Origin: an uncultured Actinomycetes bacterium
GTDB taxonomy: Bacteria > Actinomycetota > Actinomycetes > Nanopelagicales > Nanopelagicaceae
Direction: 5' to 3'
DNA: 55,990 nt
Assembly: GCA_903834705.1 (NCBI GenBank)
Contig: CAILKF010000042.1
Location: 1 to 55,990, forward strand
The notes below the pieces were generated by a model. The model was not told the origin of the DNA. It was given only the letters and a program-made list of their open reading frames with translations, and did not search any database. The position numbers and the translations under genes were made by a program. Numbering within the stretch: the stretch's first letter is position 1; every line of letters starts with the position of its first letter. Positions 45,888 to 55,990 of the stretch are shown here, piece after piece.

Positions 45888-46348
45888 AAAAATATCAGCC
45901 ATGGGTTGGCTTAGTTTTTCGATTAATTGTTGGTGGAGTTCTAGTTTTTGCCGGATATCTCAAAGCATTTAATCCAAGTAAAGCGAAAATGGCGGTACGT
46001 GCTTACGAAGCGCTTCCAATTCCAGTTGCAAATATTTTGGGAGTTGCCCTTCCCTGGATCGAAATCGGTGCTGGCTTGCTCTTGATACTCGGAGTAGCCG
46101 TTCGTTACACTTCAATTTTCTCAGGAGCGCTTATGCTGCTTTTCATAGTAGCAATTGGTCAAGCTTGGGCACGCGGTTTATCTATTGATTGCGGATGCTT
46201 TGGTGGAGGAGGCCAGGTAGAAGCAAAAGACACCAAATACGTTCAAGAAATTGTTCGGGATTTCGGTTTAGGCCTCATGAGTTTGTATCTATTTCGGTAC
46301 CCTACGAGTCGGTTCGCACTTGAAAGAGAGAAGGTAGCCCATGAGTAA
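45884..46348 (+). CDS. MauE/DoxX-like membrane protein
   Basis: A 154-aa protein with four helices and the MauE-type opening GLVFRLIVGGVLVFAGYLKA (about 8-27). It has a CGCFGGGG motif (about 105-112) after the third helix, supplying a Cys pair that can be reduced. MauE-like proteins pass reducing equivalents to thioredoxin-fold proteins on the outside of the membrane; the next gene is such a protein and overlaps it by eight bases. The electron-transfer role is inferred from this pairing. The ATG overlaps the trpA stop. Confidence 0.85.
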   Translation: MKKYQPWVGLVFRLIVGGVLVFAGYLKAFNPSKAKMAVRAYEALPIPVANILGVALPWIEIGAGLLLILGVAVRYTSIFSGALMLLFIVAIGQAWARGLSIDCGCFGGGGQVEAKDTKYVQEIVRDFGLGLMSLYLFRYPTSRFALEREKVAHE

Positions 46349-47006
46349 GAAACAAGGTGGAGATAAAGTCACACGCTACATTGTGATCGGAATGGTCATT
46401 TTCATTGTGGCGGTCGGTGTCATATTTTCTTTTGTGAGCAGTGCTAGTAAGGCCGCTCCCTATCCTTCTATCGTTTCAAAAAGTGATGGCTACGGTGTTG
46501 TCTTTAATGGCGATCTTAAGGGAGTTCCTACAGTTGATCTATGGGAAGACTTCCAGTGCCCAATTTGTGCCCGATTTGAAGAAACAAATGGCGCATATAT
46601 GCAGAAACTCATCACTGAAAAGAAAGCAAAAATAGTTTTCCACCTTTTATCTTTCATTGGCCCTGAATCAATTCTTGCTGCAAATGCTGCAGCGTGTGCC
46701 GCAGATGAAGGAAAGTTCTTGCAGTTCCACTCTTATCTTTACGCGAATCAATCTCCAGCAGAAAACACGGGTAAGTGGTCTACTGAAGGCTTGGTTAGCG
46801 CAGGATCACAAGTTGGTCTTACATCCGACAATTTTAAGAAGTGTGTTACTGATGGCACCTATGGGCAGTGGGTCAAGAATGTAGCCGATGATGGCGCTTC
46901 GAAGAACATCAATTCAACTCCAACAGTATTTCGAGATGGTAAAGCGCTGAATCGTGATACCGAATATTTCGATCCTGCTGCGTTCGCTAAAGCAGTAGAA
47001 GGGTAG
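46341..47006 (+). CDS. membrane-anchored DsbA-like thioredoxin-fold oxidoreductase
   Basis: A 221-aa protein with one N-terminal anchor (about 13-34, IVIGMVIFIVAVGVIFSFVS) and an outer DsbA-type domain. The active site is DLWEDFQCPICARFEE (CPIC, about 72-75), and the cis-Pro region is INSTPTVFRDG near residue 193. It resembles the actinobacterial DsbA-like family that folds secreted proteins. Overlap with mauE suggests that the two form a redox pair. Substrates unknown. Confidence 0.9.
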   Translation: MSKKQGGDKVTRYIVIGMVIFIVAVGVIFSFVSSASKAAPYPSIVSKSDGYGVVFNGDLKGVPTVDLWEDFQCPICARFEETNGAYMQKLITEKKAKIVFHLLSFIGPESILAANAAACAADEGKFLQFHSYLYANQSPAENTGKWSTEGLVSAGSQVGLTSDNFKKCVTDGTYGQWVKNVADDGASKNINSTPTVFRDGKALNRDTEYFDPAAFAKAVEG

Positions 47007-47014
47007 TAATTGCG

Positions 47015-47854
47015 ATGTTGCGATTCATTCCAACTCCAAACTCTAGTTCCATCAGTATTGGTCCTCTACAAATTCACTGGTATGCACTATGCCTAATTGC
47101 GGGAATTGCTGTGGCTATTTGGTTGGGGGATAAGCGCTATCGCGCGATGGGTGGCGGTAAGAGTGTTGTCGCCGATGTCGCAATAGTTGCTGTTCCCGCA
47201 GGAATTATCGGAGGACGTATTTATCATGTCCTCACTTCGCCTACAGATTATTTTGGCAAGGACGCAGATTTTTCAAGAGTATTCAAAATCTGGGAAGGTG
47301 GACTAGGAATTTGGGGAGCGATCTCCTTGGGAACCTTGGCAGCCTGGATTTACTATCGCAATGTACAAAAAGGCGATCGTGAAGGAGTTCTCTCTTTTGC
47401 AAAGTTTGCAGATGCGTTAGCCCCCGGCATTCTCTTCGCTGAAGCGATTGGTCGTCTCGGCAATTGGTTCAATGGCGAGCTTTTTGGAAAACCAACAACA
47501 TTGCCGTGGGCTCTAGAAATTCCGCCCTATAACCGCCCGTATCTATATGGAAATTTTGAAACTTTTCATCCAACTTTTCTATATGAAGCGCTGTGGTGCG
47601 TTCTCATCGCGGTCTTCATTTTGAAGAAAGAGCGCATTTTCAGATCAGGACAAGTTTTTACTGTATATGTGGCCGGATATTGTTTCGGTAGATTCTTCAT
47701 TGAGATGTTACGTATTGACTATGCGAACCACATTTTTGGTTTAAGAGTAAATGTCTGGGTCAGTGCAGTAGTTTTGCTTTCATCCCTTTGGATTTTCATA
47801 AAGTTGGGAAAGCGAACTGAAGATCAAGTGACTCATGAATCCGACACTCTTTAA
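47015..47854 (+). CDS. lgt: prolipoprotein diacylglyceryl transferase Lgt
   Basis: A 279-aa membrane enzyme with about seven helices. It attaches diacylglycerol to the lipobox Cys of prolipoproteins. Markers are IHWYALCLIAGIAVAIWLG, the region GIIGGRIYHVLT (about 65-76), GGLGIWGAISLG and the Lgt signature EAIGRLGNWFNGELFGKPT (about 143-161), then FHPTFLYEALW and GRFFIEMLRID. ATG 47015 has GAAGGG 10 bases upstream. Its partner LspA is encoded at 30960-31481. Confidence 0.95.
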   Translation: MLRFIPTPNSSSISIGPLQIHWYALCLIAGIAVAIWLGDKRYRAMGGGKSVVADVAIVAVPAGIIGGRIYHVLTSPTDYFGKDADFSRVFKIWEGGLGIWGAISLGTLAAWIYYRNVQKGDREGVLSFAKFADALAPGILFAEAIGRLGNWFNGELFGKPTTLPWALEIPPYNRPYLYGNFETFHPTFLYEALWCVLIAVFILKKERIFRSGQVFTVYVAGYCFGRFFIEMLRIDYANHIFGLRVNVWVSAVVLLSSLWIFIKLGKRTEDQVTHESDTL

Positions 47855-47856
47855 CT

Positions 47857-48564
47857 ATGTCACTTGAAGAGGTCTACCAGCGCAATCTCCATCACCGGAC
47901 TCACAGGGCAGGTTGGCTTCGAGCGGCAGTTTTAGGTGCAAATGATGGCTTAGTTTCTACGGCATCACTTATGATTGGTGTTTCAGCGGCGAACGCCGAT
48001 AGTTTTCTCATTACTGCAGGAATCGCAGGAATAGTTGCAGGTGCGATGTCGATGGCCGTTGGCGAATATGTTTCAGTGCGCTCTCAAAATGATGTTGAAG
48101 ATTCGGATCGTATTTTGGAAATGGAGCATTTGGCTCTTGATCCAGAAGGTGAACTATTAGAACTTGAGCACATTTATATTAATCGTGGACTTTCGCAGGA
48201 ATTGGCACATCAAGTGGCAGTTGCAATGCATGAGAAAGATCCACTCGCTGCACACTTGCGAGATGAACTTGGCCAGCACCCACATACCAAAGCTCGGCCA
48301 GTTCAAGCCGCGCTTGCATCGGCCGCAAGTTTTACACTGGGTGGACTCATTCCTTTCGTTGGAGCGTTTGCACCCACACCTGGTGCAAAAGCGTGGAGCA
48401 TCGTGGTCTTCACTGTTATTGGCTTGCTCGGAACGGGAATTGTTAGTGCTCGTACGGCAAGTTCTCGAGTAGTGCCAACAACTGTGCGCGTATTAATTGG
48501 AGGCAGTTTAGGTATGGCTATTACTGCGGGCATTGGTAGTTTGGTTCATTTAAGCGGAATCTAG
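47857..48564 (+). CDS. VIT1/CCC1-family iron/manganese transporter
   Basis: A 235-aa membrane protein with about five helices and an acidic middle loop. The N-terminal GWLRAAVLGANDGLVSTASLM (about 19-39), GAMSMAVGEYVSVRSQNDVE (about 62-81), an intermembrane Glu-rich segment (RILEMEHLALDPEGELLELE) and the end ASFTLGGLIPFVGAF are typical. Family members move Fe2+ or Mn2+ out of the cytoplasm. Direction and metal are inferred. ATG 47857 follows the lgt stop by two bases. Confidence 0.9.
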   Translation: MSLEEVYQRNLHHRTHRAGWLRAAVLGANDGLVSTASLMIGVSAANADSFLITAGIAGIVAGAMSMAVGEYVSVRSQNDVEDSDRILEMEHLALDPEGELLELEHIYINRGLSQELAHQVAVAMHEKDPLAAHLRDELGQHPHTKARPVQAALASAASFTLGGLIPFVGAFAPTPGAKAWSIVVFTVIGLLGTGIVSARTASSRVVPTTVRVLIGGSLGMAITAGIGSLVHLSGI

Positions 48565-48632
48565 GCTCCATCGCGTATATCTACCGTTGGAAAATCTTTG
48601 GTACTCTTATCACAGCAGATTTTTAGGGCCAA

Positions 48633-48659
48633 AGTTGTCCCTCCTTAATTAGGACAACT
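48633..48659 (+). promoter_or_regulatory. perfect 8-bp hairpin in the gltB leader
   Basis: AGTTGTCC (48633-48640) and GGACAACT (48652-48659) pair over an 11-base loop CTCCTTAATTA, ending one base before the GGAG ribosome binding site (48660-48663) of gltB. An alternative partial pairing exists between AGGGCC (48625-48630) and GTCCCT (48637-48642). It may act as an RNA switch or a protein operator for nitrogen control. No T run follows, so it is not a terminator. Confidence 0.5.
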
Positions 48660-48670
48660 GGAGCAAATTC

Positions 48671-51600
48671 GTGACACTGCAATCGAACTATCCTCAGAAG
48701 CAAGGTCTTTACGATCCTGCTTTCGAGCACGATGCTTGCGGCGTCGCGATGGTTGCCACTCTAAATAAAGTTCCAACTCATGAGATTGTTTCCACTGCAC
48801 TCACCGCACTTCGTAATCTAGAACATAGAGGAGCATCAGGAGCCGAGCCCGATAGTGGGGACGGCGCAGGAATTCTTATTCGCATTCCTGATGAATTCTT
48901 TCGAGCAGTTGTTGATTTCACGCTCCCGCCGGCAGGGCAGTACGCCTCAGGTATCGCATTTGTTGAACAAGGCGTTGATGCGAAATCTGCAATCGAGAAA
49001 TTGGCAGAAGAAGAAGGCCTACTCATTCTGGGCTGGCGCGATCTTCCCATTAATACGACCTCGCTGGGTAAAACTGCTCTTTCTGTTATGCCCAAGTTTG
49101 AGCAACTATTCGTTTCCGGTAAGAAAAATGAATCAGGGATACATCTTGACCGCCTGACATTTTGTTTGCGCAAACGAGCCGAGCATGCGCTGGCAGTGTA
49201 TTTCCCTTCACTTTCCTCGCAGACAATTGTTTACAAAGGAATGTTAACAACGGGGCAGTTAGAAGAATTCTTCCCAGATTTGTCAGACGCGAGAATTGTT
49301 TCACCGTTAGCGGTAGTTCATTCTAGATTTTCAACGAACACTTTTCCATCGTGGCCGCTGGCGCATCCATATAGATTCATTGCGCATAACGGTGAAATTA
49401 ATACAGTTAAAGGAAACCGAAACTGGATGCGGGCGCGAGAAGCGCTTTTAGAAAGTGATCTGATACCTGGAGACCTTTCTAGAATATTTCCCATTGTCGA
49501 TGCGCACGGAAGCGATTCGGCATCTTTTGATGAAGTATTAGAACTTCTTTATCTTGGTGGAAGATCGTTGGCCCATTCAGTCCTCATGATGATTCCTGAA
49601 GCTTGGGAAAATCATGCATCCATGACCCAATCACGTCGTGATTTCTATGCTTTCCATTCCTCACTTATGGAACCTTGGGATGGTCCGGCTTGCGTAACTT
49701 TCACCGATGGACATCAAGTTGGTGCCGTTCTCGATCGCAACGGCTTGCGCCCATCACGATTTTGGGTGACAAAAGGCGGTTTAGTTGTACTCGCAAGTGA
49801 AGTGGGAGTATTAGATATTCCCGCAGATCAAGTTGCACGTAAAGGTCGCTTGCAACCAGGCAAGATGTTCTTAGTTGATATCGAAGCTGGTCGCATCATT
49901 GAAGATGAAGAGATTAAGAATGAACTCGCAACTTCTGCCCCATATGGTGAGTGGCTTCACGCAGGTAAGGTGAAGTTAGTTGATTTGCCTGCCCGAGAGC
50001 ATATTGTTTATCCGCATTCATCTGTCATTCGTCGACAGAGAGCATTCGGATACACGGAAGAGGATTTGCGAATCCTCATTACACCCATGGCGCGCAATGG
50101 CGTAGAGCCACTGGGCTCAATGGGAAGCGATTCACCAATTGCCGCTCTATCAAATCGCCCAAGACTCTTGTTTGATTATTTCACTCAGCTCTTTGCCCAA
50201 GTAACAAATCCACCACTTGATGCAATTCGCGAAGAACTTGTTACCTCCCTTGGGGGGTCAATAGGACCAGAGCACAATCTTTTGGATCCAGGGCCCCGTT
50301 CGTGCCGTCAAATAGATTTGGACTATCCGGTTATTGATAATGATGAACTTGCAAAAATTATTCACGTCAATGCCGACGGCGATCATCCCGGATTTATCAC
50401 ACATGTTGTGCGCGGGCTCTTCCCAGTTGCAGGTGAAGGAAGCGGACTAAAAACCCGATTAGACGAAATCCGTAGTGAAGTTTCCTTAGCTATCGCACAA
50501 GGCGCCAGACTCATTGTTTTATCTGATCGCGATGGCGATGCCGATCATGCACCAGTTCCTTCGCTGCTACTGACCGCTGCAGTGCATCACCATTTAATCC
50601 GTGAGAAAACGCGTACAAAAGTTGGTCTCGTTATAGAAGCCGGGGATGTGAGAGAAGTTCACCATGTTGCACTCCTCATTGGGTATGGAGCAGCAGCTGT
50701 AAATCCTTATCTGGCTATGGAGAGCGCTGAAGATTTGGTTATACAGGGAGTAATAACAGGAATAACTCCAGAGAAGGCTGTTCGAAATCTAATAAAGTCA
50801 CTTGATAAGGGTGTGCTTAAAGTGATGTCGAAGATGGGCATATCCACGATTGCGTCATACACGGGCGCTCAAGTTTTCGAAGCGATTGGACTTTCGCACG
50901 AAGTAATTGATGAGTATTTCGTTGGCACTACATCTCGACTTGGCGGAATAGGACTTGATGTCATTGCCAAAGAGACCATTGCCCGTCACCACATTGCTTA
51001 TCCACCAGGTGGCGAAGTGCCAGGAACCAAGCGTCTCCCAATCGGTGGCGAATATCAATGGCGTAGAGATGGCGAGCCGCACCTCTTTGACCCAGAAACT
51101 GTTTTCACCCTTCAGCACTCAACTCGTAACAAACGCTTCGATATCTTCAAGAGATACACAGAGAAAATAAATAATCAGAGTAAGAACGCAATGACTCTGC
51201 GCGGGTTATTTACCTTTAAGACGGACGCGAAGAAGTCCATAGATATCAATGAAGTTGAACCAGTAGAAGCGATTTTTAAGAGATTTTCAACAGGTGCGAT
51301 GTCTTACGGTTCAATCTCTCAAGAAGCCCACGAAACAATGGCCATGGCCATGAATCGCTTGGGTGGTAAATCCAACACTGGAGAAGGCGGCGAAGATCCA
51401 GATCGTTATCAATTAATGCCCAACGGTGATTCGAAACGCTCTGCAATCAAGCAAGTAGCGAGTGGCCGCTTCGGTGTAACAAGTGATTACTTGGTGAATT
51501 CAGATGATATTCAAATCAAGATTGCTCAAGGTGCAAAACCGGGAGAAGGCGGACAACTTCCTGGAAATAAGGTTTATCCGTGGATTGCGAAAGTTCGATA

Positions 51601-53185
51601 TTCAACTCCTGGAGTTGGCTTGATTTCGCCACCACCTCATCACGACATTTACTCCATCGAAGATTTAGCACAGTTGATTCACGATCTTAAGAACGCTAAT
51701 AAGAATGCGCGCATTCACGTCAAACTTGTTGCCGAGGTCGGAGTTGGAACCGTTGCAGCAGGTGTAAGTAAGGCACATGCCGATGTTGTACTTATTTCTG
51801 GGCATGATGGCGGAACCGGCGCTTCACCTCTGACTTCACTCAAACATGCAGGTGCACCATGGGAGCTAGGACTTGCTGAAACCCAGCAGACTCTTTTGCT
51901 TAATGGCTTGCGGGATCGAATAGTTGTGCAAGCAGATGGACAATTGAAAACTGGTCGCGACGTTGTAATCGCAGCGCTACTTGGAGCAGAGGAATTTGGT
52001 TTCGCTACCGCACCATTAGTAGTTTCCGGCTGTGTCATGATGCGCGTCTGCCATTTGGATACTTGTCCAGTTGGAGTTGCAACTCAGAATCCAGAGCTTC
52101 GTAAGAAGTTCTCTGGAAAGCCTGAGTTTGTTGAAACTTTCTTTGAATATATAGCCGAAGAAGTTCGCGAATATTTGGCCCTTCTAGGGCTTCGCACAAT
52201 CGAAGAAGCAGTGGGAAGAGTTGATTTGCTAGATACCGCACAAGCAATAACCCATTGGAAAACAAGTGGCTTAGATTTGGCACCATTACTCGTCCGGCCA
52301 GATGTTCAAAGTTCATTGCACAGAACAACATTTCAAGATCATGGCCTTGAAAACGCTCTAGATAACGAACTGATTGTGAAGGCTCAACCTGCGCTAGAAC
52401 GAGGAGAGAGCGTAAAATTTTCAGTCGATGTGAGAAATGTGAATCGAACCATCGGAACAATGTTGGGTGCTGAGATAACTCGCAAGTATGGCGGTGCCGG
52501 TTTACCAGCGAACACAGTAGACATTACTTTGCATGGTTCCGCAGGTCAGTCACTTGGGGCGTTCATTCCTAGTGGTCTGACTCTGCGACTCTTTGGCGAC
52601 TCAAATGATTACGTTGCGAAGGGCATCTCTGGTGGACGTGTGATAGTACGACCTGATGAAAAATCAACCTTTGAATCCAATGAAAATGTCGTTGCGGGTA
52701 ACGTGATTGGTTACGGCGCAACCTCTGGCCAAATTTTTATCCGAGGAGTAGTCGGCGAAAGATTCTGTGTTCGAAATTCTGGAGCCATTGCAGTAGCTGA
52801 AGGAATTGGTGACCACGGATGCGAATACATGACCGGAGGAACCGTTCTAATCCTTGGCAAAACGGGCAGGAATTTTGCGGCGGGAATGTCGGGTGGTCGC
52901 GCCTTCGTGCTTGACATAGATTCAAGCAATGTTAATCCAGAGATGGTTGACATCATGTCAGTTCCTGCAGAGGAGAGAGAAAATCTAAAATCTCTTATCG
53001 AATCTTTTGCTTTCGATACGAATTCTCATGTTGCACAAAACTTACTTGCCGACTGGGAACAATCCATAAATCGTATTTCTCTTGTGATGCCACGTGATTA
53101 TGCACGCGTTTTGCGTGCGATGGAGAAAGCCTTACGTGAAGGATTGCCTGCAGATAAGTATGTGATGGAGGTGGCTCATGGGTGA
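48671..53185 (+). CDS. gltB: glutamate synthase (NADPH) large chain GltB
   Basis: A 1504-aa enzyme. A 22-residue propeptide is followed by the N-terminal nucleophile Cys23 ([10 protein letters not shown]), the amidotransferase domain (to about 430), a central domain, the FMN-binding synthase barrel with [17 protein letters not shown], the 3Fe-4S cluster region [19 protein letters not shown] (about 1119-1137), and a C-terminal beta-helix with [13 protein letters not shown]. It makes two glutamates from glutamine and 2-oxoglutarate. The start is GTG 48671 with GGAG upstream. The end overlaps gltD by eight bases. Confidence 0.97.
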   Translation: MTLQSNYPQKQGLYDPAFEHDACGVAMVATLNKVPTHEIVSTALTALRNLEHRGASGAEPDSGDGAGILIRIPDEFFRAVVDFTLPPAGQYASGIAFVEQGVDAKSAIEKLAEEEGLLILGWRDLPINTTSLGKTALSVMPKFEQLFVSGKKNESGIHLDRLTFCLRKRAEHALAVYFPSLSSQTIVYKGMLTTGQLEEFFPDLSDARIVSPLAVVHSRFSTNTFPSWPLAHPYRFIAHNGEINTVKGNRNWMRAREALLESDLIPGDLSRIFPIVDAHGSDSASFDEVLELLYLGGRSLAHSVLMMIPEAWENHASMTQSRRDFYAFHSSLMEPWDGPACVTFTDGHQVGAVLDRNGLRPSRFWVTKGGLVVLASEVGVLDIPADQVARKGRLQPGKMFLVDIEAGRIIEDEEIKNELATSAPYGEWLHAGKVKLVDLPAREHIVYPHSSVIRRQRAFGYTEEDLRILITPMARNGVEPLGSMGSDSPIAALSNRPRLLFDYFTQLFAQVTNPPLDAIREELVTSLGGSIGPEHNLLDPGPRSCRQIDLDYPVIDNDELAKIIHVNADGDHPGFITHVVRGLFPVAGEGSGLKTRLDEIRSEVSLAIAQGARLIVLSDRDGDADHAPVPSLLLTAAVHHHLIREKTRTKVGLVIEAGDVREVHHVALLIGYGAAAVNPYLAMESAEDLVIQGVITGITPEKAVRNLIKSLDKGVLKVMSKMGISTIASYTGAQVFEAIGLSHEVIDEYFVGTTSRLGGIGLDVIAKETIARHHIAYPPGGEVPGTKRLPIGGEYQWRRDGEPHLFDPETVFTLQHSTRNKRFDIFKRYTEKINNQSKNAMTLRGLFTFKTDAKKSIDINEVEPVEAIFKRFSTGAMSYGSISQEAHETMAMAMNRLGGKSNTGEGGEDPDRYQLMPNGDSKRSAIKQVASGRFGVTSDYLVNSDDIQIKIAQGAKPGEGGQLPGNKVYPWIAKVRYSTPGVGLISPPPHHDIYSIEDLAQLIHDLKNANKNARIHVKLVAEVGVGTVAAGVSKAHADVVLISGHDGGTGASPLTSLKHAGAPWELGLAETQQTLLLNGLRDRIVVQADGQLKTGRDVVIAALLGAEEFGFATAPLVVSGCVMMRVCHLDTCPVGVATQNPELRKKFSGKPEFVETFFEYIAEEVREYLALLGLRTIEEAVGRVDLLDTAQAITHWKTSGLDLAPLLVRPDVQSSLHRTTFQDHGLENALDNELIVKAQPALERGESVKFSVDVRNVNRTIGTMLGAEITRKYGGAGLPANTVDITLHGSAGQSLGAFIPSGLTLRLFGDSNDYVAKGISGGRVIVRPDEKSTFESNENVVAGNVIGYGATSGQIFIRGVVGERFCVRNSGAIAVAEGIGDHGCEYMTGGTVLILGKTGRNFAAGMSGGRAFVLDIDSSNVNPEMVDIMSVPAEERENLKSLIESFAFDTNSHVAQNLLADWEQSINRISLVMPRDYARVLRAMEKALREGLPADKYVMEVAHG

Positions 53186-54632
53186 TCCAAAAGGATTTCT
53201 AACAACGCAGCGCGAGGTCCCGAAGAGGCGTCCCGTTGATGTGCGCATTCGTGACTGGAAAGAAGTATATGAACCACAAGATTTCCAAGACCTCCAAAAG
53301 CAGGCAGGCCGCTGCATGGATTGTGGAATCCCTTTCTGTCATCAAGGGTGCCCTTTGGGAAACCTCATCCCGGAATGGAACGATTTAATCTTTAGAGGTG
53401 ACAAACAAGAGGCAATTGACCGCTTGCATGCAACAAATAATTTTCCTGAATTCACCGGGCGCCTATGTCCTGCACCTTGTGAAACCGCATGCGTCGTAGC
53501 AATTAATGCAGATGCAGTGACAATCAAGCAAGTAGAGCTTCGAACAATTGAAGAAGCCTTTGAAAATTCAAAAGTTATTCCACTGCCTCCAGATCGATTG
53601 ACCGGGAAAACTGTTGCTGTCATCGGATCAGGACCTGCAGGTTTAGCAGTTGCGCAACAACTCACGCGCGCTGGTCACACCGTCGCGGTTTATGAGAGAG
53701 CGGCAAAAATTGGTGGTCTACTGCGATACGGAATTCCTGAATTTAAAATGGAGAAATCTATTCTTGATCGAAGACTGACTCAGATGAGCGCTGAGGGAAC
53801 ACGATTTAGACCAGGAGTAGATGTCGGTGTCGAAGTTACGGGTCATCAGTTGCGGTCACGCTATGACGCAGTGGTGCTGGCCGTCGGAGCAACACAATGG
53901 CGCGATCTTCCAATTCCAGGTCGTGACTTGCATGGAGTATTTCAGGCAATGGAATATTTGCCGTGGGGTAATAAACAAGCACTAGGAGAAGTTGAAACTC
54001 CAGCGATAAACGTAACTGGAAAGCACGTTGTCATTCTCGGTGGGGGAGACACGGGTGCTGATTGTTTGGGTACTGCAACTCGACAAGGCGCGCTAAGCGT
54101 TACACAACTGGAGATTTTGCCACGCCCTACCAGCGAGCGCCCGTCAGCTCAACCTTGGCCTATGTACCCAATGATTTTTAGAGTTTCAAGCGCTCATGAA
54201 GAGAATGACAATCGCATCTTTTCTGTGTCAACAGAAAGATTTGTTGGCGATGAAAACGGTAACGTGAGAGCGTTAGTTATTGTTGAAACTCAACTCCTTG
54301 ATGGAAAATTTACTCCCGTCGCTGGAACCGAAAAAGAAATCCCAGCAGATTTCGTATTCCTAGCAATGGGATTCACGGGACCTGAAAAAAGTCCTTTATT
54401 GACTCAATTAGAAGTTGAATTAGATGAGCGGGGCAATATAAAGCGGGACGCTCACTATCAAACTAATTCCGAAGGAGTTTTTGTTTGCGGTGATGCAGGA
54501 CGAGGGCAGTCACTCATTGTTTGGGCGATTGCTGAAGGACGCAGTGCCGCTTCTGCTGTTGACCAATTCTTAACCGGAAGTTCACAGCTTCCTTCACCGA
54601 TTGAGCCAACTGCGCGACAACTCATGGTTTAA
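53178..54632 (+). CDS. gltD: glutamate synthase small chain GltD
   Basis: A 484-aa flavoprotein feeding electrons from NADPH to GltB. The N-terminal Fe-S domain has [20 protein letters not shown] (about 38-57) and [11 protein letters not shown] (about 96-106). An FAD loop [17 protein letters not shown] (about 150-166), an NADPH loop [17 protein letters not shown] (about 285-301), and a final [19 protein letters not shown] follow. ATG 53178 has GGAGGTGG upstream, inside gltB. It forms the alpha-beta holoenzyme with GltB. Confidence 0.97.
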   Translation: MGDPKGFLTTQREVPKRRPVDVRIRDWKEVYEPQDFQDLQKQAGRCMDCGIPFCHQGCPLGNLIPEWNDLIFRGDKQEAIDRLHATNNFPEFTGRLCPAPCETACVVAINADAVTIKQVELRTIEEAFENSKVIPLPPDRLTGKTVAVIGSGPAGLAVAQQLTRAGHTVAVYERAAKIGGLLRYGIPEFKMEKSILDRRLTQMSAEGTRFRPGVDVGVEVTGHQLRSRYDAVVLAVGATQWRDLPIPGRDLHGVFQAMEYLPWGNKQALGEVETPAINVTGKHVVILGGGDTGADCLGTATRQGALSVTQLEILPRPTSERPSAQPWPMYPMIFRVSSAHEENDNRIFSVSTERFVGDENGNVRALVIVETQLLDGKFTPVAGTEKEIPADFVFLAMGFTGPEKSPLLTQLEVELDERGNIKRDAHYQTNSEGVFVCGDAGRGQSLIVWAIAEGRSAASAVDQFLTGSSQLPSPIEPTARQLMV

Positions 54633-54635
54633 GGT
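54630..54635 (+). promoter_or_regulatory. possible -10 element for pyk
   Basis: TAAGGT starts at the gltD stop codon and lies six bases before the pyk ATG at 54642. The AAGG inside it could alternatively be a ribosome binding site, so the reading is ambiguous. Confidence 0.25.
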
Positions 54636-54641
54636 TTAAGT

Positions 54642-55990
54642 ATGCGTAGAGCCAAGATAGTTTGCACTCTTGGGCCCGCGGTTTCATCCCAAGAGCAAGT
54701 CAATGCACTTATTGGTGCGGGTATGAATATGGCTCGACTTAATCTTTCGCATGGTTCCCACGCAGATCATGATTCTCATATCGCTTTCATACGCAAAGGT
54801 GCCAAGGATTTCAATCGCGCAATAGCAATCTTGGTAGATCTCCAAGGGCCAAAAATCAGACTTATGCGCTTCGCCAATGGTCCCCATCAATTAAATGCGG
54901 GTGATATTTTTACTATAACAACACAAGATGTCGAAGGCACAAAAGATCGGGTCGGTACGACCTATAAGGGATTGCCAGGTGATTGCAAAGCAGGCGATCG
55001 CATATTGATTGACGACGGCAAGGTAAGCGTTCGCGTTCTTGATGTCACTGCAACTGATGTGAAAACTGAAGTCATCGAGGGTGGCTCGGTAAGCGATAAC
55101 AAAGGAATTAACTTGCCTGGAGTTGCTGTTTCAGTTCCTGCACTGTCAGCAAAAGATATTGATGATCTCAAGTGGGGATTGCGCGCCGGAGCAGATTTTA
55201 TTGCACTCTCATTTGTTCGCAGCGCTGATGACATCAAAGACGTGCATCGCGTGATGGATGAAATTGGAATCCGAGTTCCTGTTATTGCTAAAATTGAAAA
55301 GCCTCAAGCCGTCGCAAACATTGAAAGTATTGTTGCTGCATTTGATGGAATCATGGTGGCGCGTGGGGATCTCGGAGTTGAATTGCCGATTGAAGAGGTT
55401 CCCCTAGTACAAAAACTATGTGTAGAGAAAGCTCGCGAATCGGCCAAACCGGCAATTGTTGCTACTCAAATGCTTGAATCAATGATGACAAATTCTCGCC
55501 CGACTCGTGCTGAGGCTACGGATTGCGCAAATGCGGTGCTCGATGGAGCAGATGCATTGATGCTTTCAGGTGAAACAAGTGTAGGAAAGTACCCGATTGA
55601 AGCCGTTGCAACCATGGCGCGCATCATTGAAAAAACGGAAGAAGGCGGTCTTCATAGAATTCAACCGCTTCAACATTCTCCAAAGACAACAGGCGGAGCA
55701 ATCACGAGGGCGGCAGTTGATGTTGGTCAAACGGTCGGTGCTAAATATTTAGTGGCCTTTACTCAAAGTGGAGATTCTGCACGAAGGATGTCGCGATTGC
55801 GTTCTGTAATTCCCATCTTGGCCCTTACCCCCGAATCAGGAACCTTTAATCGACTCGCGTTAAGTTGGGGCGTCGAATCTATTTTGGCTCCAACTGTTAA
55901 TCACACTGATGAAATGGTGAAGCAAGTTGATTCCATACTTATATCTTCCGGGCGAGCCAACACTGGTGAGTTGATCATGATTGTTGCTGG
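54642..55990 (+). CDS. pyk: pyruvate kinase Pyk (3' end beyond the window)
   Basis: The frame from ATG 54642 is open to the window edge (449 codons of about 475). It opens RRAKIVCTLGPAVSSQEQV, then GMNMARLNLSHGSHADH (about 28-44), ILVDLQGPKIRLMRF, the catalytic-lysine region PVIAKIEKPQAV, DGIMVARGDLGVELPIEEV (about 230-248), and VATQMLESMMTNSRPTRAE. It turns phosphoenolpyruvate and ADP to pyruvate and ATP. Only the last part of the allosteric C-terminal domain is missing. Confidence 0.96.
   Translation, partial: MRRAKIVCTLGPAVSSQEQVNALIGAGMNMARLNLSHGSHADHDSHIAFIRKGAKDFNRAIAILVDLQGPKIRLMRFANGPHQLNAGDIFTITTQDVEGTKDRVGTTYKGLPGDCKAGDRILIDDGKVSVRVLDVTATDVKTEVIEGGSVSDNKGINLPGVAVSVPALSAKDIDDLKWGLRAGADFIALSFVRSADDIKDVHRVMDEIGIRVPVIAKIEKPQAVANIESIVAAFDGIMVARGDLGVELPIEEVPLVQKLCVEKARESAKPAIVATQMLESMMTNSRPTRAEATDCANAVLDGADALMLSGETSVGKYPIEAVATMARIIEKTEEGGLHRIQPLQHSPKTTGGAITRAAVDVGQTVGAKYLVAFTQSGDSARRMSRLRSVIPILALTPESGTFNRLALSWGVESILAPTVNHTDEMVKQVDSILISSGRANTGELIMIVA

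Noticed and set aside
48633-48659. Rho-independent terminator before gltB
   Set aside because: No T run follows, and the hairpin abuts the ribosome binding site of the gene.

Overview
The window looks like chromosomal DNA from a low-GC, streamlined actinobacterium. The closest picture is the freshwater acI lineage (Nanopelagicales, e.g. Planktophila or Nanopelagicus). The evidence is actinobacterial gene order (DUF3040-mraZ-rsmH-ftsL-ftsI-mur genes-ftsW-murG-murC-ftsQ-ftsZ-pgeF-yggS-sepF-yggT, then traR-lspA-rluD-dnaE1), a PriA-type HisA, the SepF and FtsZ C-terminal tails, the AT-rich codon use and the many ATGA/GTGA gene overlaps. The taxon is an inference; no rRNA is present. I see no insertion sequence, prophage, CRISPR array, tRNA or rRNA.

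Layout. 1-4447: the tail of an unknown plus-strand gene, then a minus-strand series: CruF carotenoid hydratase, CrtA-like carotenoid monooxygenase, an alpha/beta hydrolase, a shortened VOC protein, a YbaK deacylase and a TauE/SafE permease. A strong hairpin terminator separates these from DoxX, which has a MarR-like palindromic operator. 4556-9450: an SOS cassette (DUF6504, dnaE2, dinB) behind a perfect LexA palindrome that contains the first start codon. 9489-27000: the dcw cell-wall and division cluster, with a G-tract array (likely MraZ operator) before mraZ and a structured RNA matching the mraW motif before rsmH. 27002-30127: ileS on the minus strand. 30193-35919: a lysine-rich TraR/DksA protein, lspA, rluD and replicative dnaE1. 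36014-48564: a compact run hisDCBHAFI-trpE-(54-aa membrane protein)-trpCBA-mauE-dsbA-lgt-VIT. 48633-54632: gltB-gltD behind a leader hairpin. 54642-end: pyruvate kinase, cut by the window edge.

How they fit. The dcw genes carry UDP-MurNAc-peptide synthesis (MurC, MurD, MurE with the meso-DAP signature, MurF) through lipid I/II (MraY, MurG) to septal synthesis (FtsW, FtsI, FtsL, FtsQ) and the Z-ring (FtsZ, SepF). The his-trp run uses one PriA enzyme for both pathways; trpD and trpG are not in the window. GltBD supplies glutamate for both. Two DnaE polymerases lie in the window: DnaE1 keeps an apparently intact PHP metal site, whereas the SOS-linked DnaE2 has lost at least two PHP histidines.

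The best candidates for a second look are the LexA box overlapping a start codon and promoter, the structured rsmH leader with a possible pseudoknot, the eight-block MraZ array, an ftsQ with no canonical start before its membrane helix, a truncated VOC protein, and the 54-aa Trp-operon membrane protein. Nothing here is clearly a wholly new system.
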